Assembly: GCA_963746825.1 (NCBI GenBank)
Contig: CAVVCU010000020.1
Location: 1-64,000, forward strand
Direction: 5' to 3'
Source of the DNA: JACVRW01 sp963746825
GTDB taxonomy: Bacteria; Actinomycetota; Thermoleophilia; Solirubrobacterales; Thermoleophilaceae
DNA length: 64,000 nt
Position 1 is the first letter of the stretch. Each line of letters begins with the position of its first letter. This document shows, in pieces, positions 35,508 to 41,874 of this stretch. The notes beneath the pieces are model-generated. The model made no database searches and was not told where the DNA came from. It worked only from the letters and a program-made list of their open reading frames with translations. A program made the translations under genes and the position numbers.

Positions 35508-37014
35508 CAGGCGCCGTGGGAGCGCGCAACGGCGGGGATCGTCTTCAGCAGGATGGTCAGGTCGAGCCAGACCGACCAGCGCTCGAGATAGAGGAAGTCG
35601 AGGCGCACCAGCTCGTCGAAGTCGAGCTCCGAGCGGCCGGAGACCTGCCACAGGCCGGTCATCCCCGGGAGCACCAGGTAGCGCTTGCGGTGCCAGGCCT
35701 CGAGGCGGTCGTAGTCGCGCTGGGGCAGCGGGCGCGGGCCCACCAGCGACATCTGTCCGCGCAGCACGTTGAAGAGCTGGGGCAGCTCGTCGAGCGACCA
35801 GCGCCGCAGGAAGCGCCCGGTGCCGGTGACCCGCGGGTCCTCGCGGATCTTGAAGATCGCGCCTCCCACCTCGTTGCGCACCTCGAGCGGATCCTGCATG
35901 TCGTCAGCCCCGGCGACCATGGTGCGGAACTTCAGGCACGGGAAGGCGCGCCCGCCGATTCCCGGGCGCATCGACCGGTAGAAAACCGGCCCGCGCGAGC
36001 TCAGCTTGATGGCCAGCGCCGCCATCAGCATCACGGGCGCGAGGATGAGCAACAGCAGGGCGGCGCCGACGAGGTCGAAGCTCCGCTTGACCGCGAACGC
36101 GACGCCCTCGAGCATCGGCGGCTTGAGCTCGAACAGGGGGAGGGTCTGGCCGGGCACGAACTCCGCCCGGTCCACCATGAGGATCTCCATCGTCGAGGGC
36201 GCCACGCGCACCCGCACGCCGTGCTGGTGACACCGCTCGACGAGCTCGACCGCCTCCTCCTGGGGAAAGTCTGCGTCGGTGATCAGCACCTCGTCGATCG
36301 CGTCGAAGTGACGCTCCAGCTGCTCGAGCGAGCGGAAGTCGCGCAGCCCGTCGACCAGCGCCACCGGCGTGCGCGCGACGAAGCCGTAGGGCTCGATCAC
36401 GTTCGAATCTCCGAGCGCGTGGGACACGGCCTGGATGTTGGAGCCCGAGCCGATCAGCACCGCGCGGCGCCGGTAGCCCGCGGCCCTCAACACGACGCCG
36501 GAGACGCGTTCGAAGAGCCAGCGCAGGAGCGACACGTAGAGCAGCGCGAAGAACAGCGAGGCGTAGAAGATGTAGTAGGACTGGAACGGCTCGCCCTCGA
36601 TCGCCGCGTAGATCAACACCACGAGCGTGACCTGGAACAGCGAGGCGATCACCCGCGAGAAGCCCGGCCGCTGGCTGCGATCGCGATACAGCCCCGAGCG
36701 CGCGAACAGCAGCAGCATCACGAGCGCGGCGAGCGGGAAGTACTCGTTCGCCTGGCTCCACATCTGATCGAGCTGATCCGGGAGCGGATCGCCGCCTTCA
36801 CCACGAGCGCGGTGTAGATGGCGAGGAACAGGCCCATCAGGTCGAGCGCACCGAGCATCCCGATGCGCACCAGCGCGCGCAGGGTGTCGAAGCGAAGTAG
36901 CTCACCGAGGATCAGGGGCTTGCCCGCGCGCACGTCGCGGTCGGGCAGGGCGACCGGCTCGATCTCCCTCAGCTCTTTGACCAGGCCCTCGGGCACGGGT
37001 TCCTTCCGGTGCAA
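35504..37014 (-). CDS. Polyprenyl-phosphate sugar-1-phosphate transferase (WcaJ/CpsE type), frameshifted
   Basis: Initiates glycan assembly by placing a sugar-1-phosphate on undecaprenyl phosphate. TTG 37014 opens with a cytoplasmic stretch and helix (MLGALDLMGLFLAIYTAL). A one-base shift near 36785 separates it from the remaining N-terminal helices and CoA-binding-like domain (RRAVLIGSGSNIQAVSHALG). The catalytic domain is complete: KRSFDLVGAALLLLILAPVM, VFYRSMRPGIGGRAFPCLKF, LRRWSLDELPQLFNVLRGQMSL with VGPRPL and PGMTGLWQVSGRS. Corrected length is about 503 residues, normal for the family. Together with the WecG-like second transferase it defines the start of one lipid-linked repeat unit. 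Confidence 0.88.
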
Positions 37015-37101
37015 GTGAAACAGCTTGGCCGGGCGAATGTAGCGGCTCTTTTCACAACTCGAACCGTCGTGCGTGTTCCGCCGATGCGATGCGCCTTCCC
37101 G

Positions 37102-37318
37102 CTATCGCTGCTCGCGCTCCTCCCGGCGCTCCTCACGAGCCTCTCGGCGCTCCTCGCGCAGCTCCTCGCGTTGCTCGATCCGCTCCTCCTGGACCTCGCG
37201 CTCGGCGGCGCTGGTGGGCCCGAACTGGGCCGTGACCACCGCGATGGCCACAGCGACGATGAGCGAGGGCCACGAGCAGGGAGCCGATCATCTGGCCGGT
37301 GTGCGATCGCTTCTCCAT
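37102..37318 (-). CDS. Small membrane protein with highly charged helical tail (frameshifted)
   Basis: ATG 37318 overlaps the upstream stop as TGATG. The reading is MEKRSHTGQMIGSLLVAL, then after one extra base near 37262 IVAVAIAVVTAQFGPTSAA and a tail of Glu/Arg repeats (EERIEQREELREERREAREE) to TAG 37102. About 71 residues: one membrane helix and one long charged helix or coiled coil facing one side. Not recognised as a family. Its coupling to the next membrane protein suggests that they work together. Confidence 0.5.
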
Positions 37319-37744
37319 CAGGCGATCCGCAGGAAGTCGCCGGCGGAGGTGAGCCACGTGAGGGCGAGCAGCACCCACACGGAGATGCCGAGCGCGGGAA
37401 GGAAGCGGCCCAACCCGTGCCACCAGCGGATCACCGCGATCTTCAGCGCGAGCACCGACAGCAGCGCGATGGCGGCGACCATGTGCAGCGACGCGTCGTC
37501 CTCGAACCCGAAGTAGCCGACGCACATCACCGCGGTGATCACGAGGAGGACCGCGATGGTGTCGCCCACGGCGCGGTGGGTCCTCGCGGCCGGCGCGGCG
37601 GCGAGAAAGCGGCGGCCGCAGCTTGCCGTAGCCCACCGCGATCAGAACGAGCTGGTAGACGGCGAGCCCGAGCGCCACCGAGGCGAGCAGCACCTTGACC
37701 TCGGTGGGGTTTCCCCGCGTCAGCGTGTCGATCAGGTCCTCCAC
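37318..37744 (-). CDS. Four-helix membrane protein, possibly DUF6529-like (frameshifted)
   Basis: GTG 37744 gives VEDLIDTLTRGNPTEVKVLL and a first helix (ASVALGLAVYQLVLIAVGYG). A base error near 37615 separates it from three more helices: GDTIAVLLVITAVMCVGYFG, HMVAAIALLSVLALKIAVI and WHGLGRFLPALGISVWVLLA. Histidines in HMVAA and WWHGLG lie near membrane faces, as in small b-type cytochrome-like proteins. About 141 residues. The DUF6529 suggestion is from memory of topology, not from a search. Confidence 0.5.
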
Positions 37745-37794
37745 AGCTCGCTCTACCCATACCACCCCGTCGCACGAAAAACCCGCTCTTTGCG

Positions 37795-37841
37795 ACGTTG
37801 CGTTACACGAGGTGGGGAGAAACGTTGCAGGATCCGCAGTT
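37795..37841 (+). promoter_or_regulatory. Candidate autoregulated ECF promoter with a direct repeat
   Basis: The heptamer ACGTTGC occurs at 37795-37801 and 37822-37828. Overlapping the second is GAAAC (37819-37823), followed after 15 bases by GTT (37839-37841), the -35/-10 layout of many ECF promoters. The sigma gene starts at 37854, so its own product could drive it. The evidence is one site only. Confidence 0.35.
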
Positions 37842-37853
37842 AAAGCTGTGCCA

Positions 37854-39104
37854 ATGCTCCCCAGGAACAGACGGCCGGCTCGGGCGGAGGTCGACCAGGC
37901 GGCGCTGGAGCTGCTGACCCGCCACGGCAGCCAGATCCTCGCCACCGCGCGGCGATACGCGGCCACGCCCGAGGACGCGGAGGACGCCTACCAGCGCGCC
38001 TTCGAGATCCTGCTCACCAAGGCGCCCACCACCAGCGAGGACGAGCTGGTGCCGTGGCTGAAGACCGTGGTGAAGCACGAGGCGTTCGCGCTGCGCCGCC
38101 AGCGCGAACGCCACTCGCCGGTCACCGACGACGGCGAGCTCGGCGACCGCGGCACCCCGGCCGCCGCGACGCACGACCGCGCCGAGCGCTATGGAGCGCC
38201 TGCACCAGGGCGCCGAGGCGCTGAGCCGGCTCAAGCCGCAGGAGATGCGCGCGCTGCTGCTGAAGGCCGAGGGCTACTCGTACGCGGAGATCGGCGAGAT
38301 CACCGGGTGGTCGTACACGAAGGTGAATCGCGCTTTGACCGAGGGGCGCCAGGCCCTGGCGGTGCGGCTGGCGGGGATCGAGGGCGGCGTGGAATGCGGC
38401 CGCTTCGCGCCGCTGCTGTCGGCATTGGCCGACGGGGAGGCGAGCGCCGACGACCTGGCGCTGCTGCGGCCGCACATGAAGACCTGCCTGTCGTGTCGCG
38501 CGCGCCTCAAGGAGTTCCGGGCGGCGCCCGCGCGCGTGGCGGCGATCGTGCCCCCGGCGGCCCTGGTGGCCACGACCGCGAGCGCGGCGAACGGGCCGCG
38601 GGGAATGTGGGAGGGCGTGCTCGGCGCCGTCCAGCAGAAGGCGGCGGCGCTGGGCGAGCGCAGCTACGCCGCGGTGGAGCTGGCCACGGGGCAGAAGATG
38701 GCCGCGGTGGCGGCGTCGGCCGCCGCGCTCGCGGGCGGGGGCACCGCGGTCGACCACTTCGCCGGCCACGAGAGCCCCGCGCCGCGCGCCCGCAGGTGCA
38801 GACGGTGGAGGCCAAGCCCGTGCAGCAGGAGACCCCGGTTGCGCCCACGCCCGACCCGGTGGCCGAGCAGCCGGTGGCGACCACGCCCGCCCCGGCCCCG
38901 ACACCGGCCCCCGAGCCCGCCCCGGCACCGGCTCCCTCACCACCGCCGCCCCCCGACCCGGCGAAGGAGTTCACGCCCGTGGCCCCGGCCGCCCCCGCCG
39001 AGCCCGCCCCCGCGCCACAGCCCGCGAGCAGCGAGAGCTTCGCCCCCGCCGGCGGCGGCAGCCCGAGCGGCACCGCCGGCGGGAGCAGCGAGTTCGGCCC
39101 GTGA
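37854..39104 (+). CDS. ECF sigma factor fused to zinc-binding anti-sigma-like domain, helix and Pro-rich tail (two frameshifts)
   Basis: ATG 37854. Residues about 15-85 form the sigma-2 region (ATARRYAATPEDAEDAYQRA, then LVPWLKTVVKHEAFALRRQR). After a one-base shift near 38190 the sigma-4 helix-turn-helix reads LSRLKPQEMRALLLKAEGYS and YAEIGEITGWSYTKVNRALT. A ZAS-like module follows: CGRFAPLLSALADGE and HMKTCLSCRARL (H-x3-C-x2-C). Then come a putative helix (KMAAVAASAAALAGGGTAV) and, after a second shift near 38790, a Pro/Ala-rich tail ending SSEFGP. About 415 residues. Normally the zinc domain is a separate anti-sigma protein; here one chain carries both. Confidence 0.75.
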   Translation: MLPRNRRPARAEVDQAALELLTRHGSQILATARRYAATPEDAEDAYQRAFEILLTKAPTTSEDELVPWLKTVVKHEAFALRRQRERHSPVTDDGELGDRGTPAAATHDRAERYGAPAPGRRGAEPAQAAGDARAAAEGRGLLVRGDRRDHRVVVHEGESRFDRGAPGPGGAAGGDRGRRGMRPLRAAAVGIGRRGGERRRPGAAAAAHEDLPVVSRAPQGVPGGARARGGDRAPGGPGGHDRERGERAAGNVGGRARRRPAEGGGAGRAQLRRGGAGHGAEDGRGGGVGRRARGRGHRGRPLRRPREPRAARPQVQTVEAKPVQQETPVAPTPDPVAEQPVATTPAPAPTPAPEPAPAPAPSPPPPPDPAKEFTPVAPAAPAEPAPAPQPASSESFAPAGGGSPSGTAGGSSEFGP

Positions 39105-39473
39105 GCCCGTAAGAAGCGCTTGCCACACTGAGCCGGGTGACCAGAGACCGGCTCACCGCTGCCGCCCGCGGCGCCGGTCCTGTTCGCGCGGGGTCTGCGC
39201 AAGGCGCACGGTGAGGGTCGCGGCGCGCGGGTCGTGCTCGATGGGGTCGACCTCGAATGTGTCCTCGCCTTCCTCGACCCCCAGGGCGGGCGCCCGGCAC
39301 GCGCGGCCGGAGCCCGCATGGCACGCAACGTTCGCCTTCACGTGCCCCGGCGCTCGTTGCGCCCACCGCCTCGGCCACGGCGCCCTGAGGTCCCGCTCAC
39401 CGGCGACGAGCCGGCGACGCTGGGCGCGGGCGACGCGCTCAGGTAGCGGTCGCCGCTGCCGATACCTAAGGGA
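39105..39473. other. 369-base gap with ambiguous coding on both strands
   Basis: No gene can be called firmly. On the minus strand a frame from GTG 39344 to TGA 39153 reads ANVACHAGSGRACRAPALGV then DTFEVDPIEHDPRAATLTVR, similar in style to secreted C-terminal domains. On the plus strand a frame around 39175-39260 reads FARGLRKAHGEG and VVLDGVDLECV, like the start of an ABC ATPase without a Walker A. Both are open partly because the DNA is GC-rich. A possible short secreted protein or gene remnant. Confidence 0.25.
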
Positions 39474-40337
39474 ATGATGATCGCAACGACCGTTCTCGCC
39501 GCGGCAGCCGGGGCGCTCGCGCTGGCGGCGCCCTCGGGGCCGGTGGAGGTTTCGCCCAAGTCGATACGCACCGCGAGCGCGACCTGCGGGCCGGGAGCGA
39601 CGGCGCTGTCGAGCGGCTTCGAGGCGCCCGACTTCAGTGTCGGAAACGATTCCGGCGTAGCCCGCATCGGCGTGAAGCAGGGCCGGCGCGGCGTGAAGGT
39701 GCGGGCCTACAACTTCGGCGAGGATCGGGGCCGGCTGATCGCCCACGTCTACTGCCTCAAGGGAGCCAGGGCGCCGGTGAGGAGCTTCGCGCGCACCACA
39801 GTGGCCCCCGGAAGGGTGAAGTCGGTCGTCGCGGTATGTCCCCGCGGTACGACAGCCATCTCCGGGGGGTTCTCCACCGGGGCCTTCGACCAGAGGACCG
39901 GCCCGCGCGTCTTCACCTTGAGCTCGAAGCGCGCCGGGGCGCGCCGATGGAGGGTGCAGGCCATCTACCTGCCGGAGGACGACTCCACGTACACCGACCC
40001 GCTGCGGCCCGGGAAGCTCGTCGCCTACGCCAACTGCGCGAGAAGCAGGGTCACTCTGACCACGGTGGCCAAGCGGGTGAACGTGCCCGCGCAGCCCTCC
40101 GGTGGCGAGGGCTCCCCGACCCGGAAGTTCCGGGTGGGCTGCCCGCGCGGAAGCCGAGCGCTGTCGGGCGGCTTCGACGGCAACCTCACGTTCCGCAACG
40201 AGGGGAGCGCGGCGGGAGCCGTCACCTCGATGCGCTCGCGCGACGGGAGAGGATGGCGCACCGCTGCCCTCAGCATCTCGGACCGGACCGCGTCGAAGGT
40301 GACCGCCTATGTGTACTGCCTCAAGCGCGCCGGCTGA
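39474..40337 (+). CDS. Secreted protein with three cysteine-containing repeats
   Basis: A purine-rich AAGGGA lies just before two tandem ATGs (39474, 39477). The signal peptide MMIATTVLAAAAGALALAAP is followed by three repeats of about 85-95 residues. Each opens with C-x-P/R-G-x-x-A-L/I-S-x-GF (CGPGATALSSGF, CPRGTTAISGGF, CPRGSRALSGGF) and ends near a conserved Y-C/N-C (HVYCLKG, AYANCARS, YVYCLKRAG). Each probably forms one small disulfide-closed beta domain. 287 residues, no anchor. Such repeats are frequent in Solirubrobacterales-like proteomes in my recollection; the function is unknown. Confidence 0.75.
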   Translation: MMIATTVLAAAAGALALAAPSGPVEVSPKSIRTASATCGPGATALSSGFEAPDFSVGNDSGVARIGVKQGRRGVKVRAYNFGEDRGRLIAHVYCLKGARAPVRSFARTTVAPGRVKSVVAVCPRGTTAISGGFSTGAFDQRTGPRVFTLSSKRAGARRWRVQAIYLPEDDSTYTDPLRPGKLVAYANCARSRVTLTTVAKRVNVPAQPSGGEGSPTRKFRVGCPRGSRALSGGFDGNLTFRNEGSAAGAVTSMRSRDGRGWRTAALSISDRTASKVTAYVYCLKRAG

Positions 40338-40383
40338 GGCCCTCGGCTAGAGGATTTGCGCGGATGTCGGCCCGCACCCGCTG

Positions 40384-41076
40384 CTACCAGTCGAGCGGGC
40401 GGCCGTCGCGAAAGAAGCCGCCCGTGGGACCGTCGTCGGCGAGCAGCACGCCCCACATCACGCTCGCCGCCCCGTCCTCGACGGGACGTCCTCCCGCCCC
40501 GCCCATATCGGTGGCCACCCAGCCCGGGCACACCGAGTTCACGAGCACGCCGTCGTCCTTGAGCTCGGCGGCGAGCACGCGCGTCATGGCGTTGAGCGCG
40601 GCCTTGGACACCGAGTAGGCGGGCGTCCCGGCGCCCATCTCGGCGAGGGACCCCGCGCCGCTGGAGACGTTGACCACGCGTGGGTGCGGAGAGCTGCGCA
40701 GCAGGGGCAGGCAGGCCTGCGTGGTGCGCCACGCTCCCAGCAGATTCGTGTCGAGTGCCTCGCGGACGACCTCGAGGTCGGCATCGACCCCACTCTGTCC
40801 GGTGTCGTAGTGGATCGCCGCGTTGTTCACGAGCACGTCGAGCCGGCCGAAATCGTCGGCCAGGCTCCCGCGGAGCTGCTCGACGCTCGCCGCGTCGGCA
40901 ACGTCGAGAGCGAGGACCTCGACTTCGTCCAGACCTTCCGCGGCCGCCTCTCCCTTGTCGCGGTCGCGCGAGCCCATGATCGCCGTGAAGCCTTCCCGCA
41001 CCAGCTGGCGCACGACCTCGAGGCCGATGCCGCGGTTGGCGCCGGTGACCAGTGCTACGGGTCGCTCGGGAGCCAA
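40384..41076 (-). CDS. Short-chain dehydrogenase/reductase
   Basis: The sequence opens VALVTGANRGIGLEVVRQLV (cofactor loop TGxxxGIG), with LDVLVNNAAIHYDTG, VVNVSSGAGSLAEMG (catalytic Ser) and YSVSKAALNAMTRVLA (YxxxK), then VCPGWVATDMGG. 230 residues, a classical SDR. The GANRGIG and C-terminal shape resemble carbonyl reductase-like SDRs that use NADPH. Its start lies four bases after the stop of the LPRTG protein gene, so the two may be cotranscribed. Substrate unknown. Confidence 0.85.
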   Translation of the reverse strand: MAPERPVALVTGANRGIGLEVVRQLVREGFTAIMGSRDRDKGEAAAEGLDEVEVLALDVADAASVEQLRGSLADDFGRLDVLVNNAAIHYDTGQSGVDADLEVVREALDTNLLGAWRTTQACLPLLRSSPHPRVVNVSSGAGSLAEMGAGTPAYSVSKAALNAMTRVLAAELKDDGVLVNSVCPGWVATDMGGAGGRPVEDGAASVMWGVLLADDGPTGGFFRDGRPLDW

Positions 41077-41080
41077 CCCG

Positions 41081-41812
41081 CTAGGTGAGGCGCTCCTGCT
41101 CGCGCGCCTGGCGCCGGGCCATCGCCGTGCTCGGCAGCAACCCGGTCGGCGCAGGCTCGTCCGGGTCGGGGAAGGACCAGCCGTCGCGGACCTCGGTCAC
41201 GTCCTCGTCCTCGTCCACGTACTCGTCCTCCGGCTCCTCGGCATCCATGGCGCTCACCGCCGGCGCGTCATGGGGCAGGCCGTCCGCCGCCAGTGCTGCC
41301 GGGGGCACCTGCCGGCGCTTGATGACCACCCGCAGGCGAGCGCCGACCAGCAAGAGCACGAAGCCGAGCAGGGCGAGCTTGAGCGCCTCCAGCCCCGTCC
41401 GCGGCAGCCCACCGCCGGTGGCCGGGGCCTCGTCGCCGGGCACCTCCACGGGCTCGTCGCCCGTCGGCGGCTGGGGCTCGCCGCCCGGGTCGCCGGGCTG
41501 CTCCTCGCCGGACTCCGGATCGGGCTCGGGCTCCTGGGCCACGGTGGCCACCGGAGCGTCGCTCACGCCGATCGGCACGTCTCCCCCGCCGGCCGGGACC
41601 ACGGAGGCGGGGTCGCTGTCCGTGATGCCCGCCGGCGTGCCGCCCGACGAGGACCCGTCGGCAAAGGCCACCGTGGTGGTGGTGCCCGTCGCGCCCGCCG
41701 GCTCGGCGCAGGTGGCCGGGTCGGTCGCGCTCGTGGCGGTCGTCTGCCCGTAGGCAAGGGCGGGCAGGACGAGAAGAAGCGTCGCGGCAGCGAGCGCGCA
41801 GAGGCGAACCAT
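41081..41812 (-). CDS. Exported membrane protein with an LPRTG motif and acidic cytoplasmic tail
   Basis: ATG 41812 gives a signal peptide (LCALAAATLLLVLPALAYG), an acidic, Pro/Gly/Glu-rich extracytoplasmic part of about 110 residues, then GGGLPRTGLEALKLALLGFV and a helix followed by RLRVVIKRR. That is the sortase layout LPxTG-helix-basic. However, about 85 more residues follow (EEPEDEYVDEDEDVTEVRDG and MARRQAREQERLT), far longer than a sorting-signal tail. It could still be a sortase substrate, or simply a bitopic membrane protein. 243 residues. Confidence 0.65.
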   Translation of the reverse strand: MVRLCALAAATLLLVLPALAYGQTTATSATDPATCAEPAGATGTTTTVAFADGSSSGGTPAGITDSDPASVVPAGGGDVPIGVSDAPVATVAQEPEPDPESGEEQPGDPGGEPQPPTGDEPVEVPGDEAPATGGGLPRTGLEALKLALLGFVLLLVGARLRVVIKRRQVPPAALAADGLPHDAPAVSAMDAEEPEDEYVDEDEDVTEVRDGWSFPDPDEPAPTGLLPSTAMARRQAREQERLT

Positions 41813-41815
41813 GTT

Positions 41816-41831
41816 CCGGGCTTTCGCCCGG
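41816..41831 (-). promoter_or_regulatory. GAAA-tetraloop hairpin directly before a start codon
   Basis: On the minus-strand RNA the sequence CCGGGC-GAAA-GCCCGG forms a perfect six-GC-pair stem capped by a GNRA tetraloop and ends three bases before ATG 41812. It would occupy the ribosome-binding region, so it may limit or regulate translation of the LPRTG protein. Confidence 0.45.
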
Positions 41832-41874
41832 CGCGCCCGCTCGCCCTTCCCGGTGCACGCGATCCTGCGAGCGC

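Noticed and set aside
39160..39446. ABC transporter ATPase gene
   Set aside because: Only the N-terminal-like words FARGLRKAHGEG and VVLDGVDLE are present; there is no Walker A, signature or Walker B.
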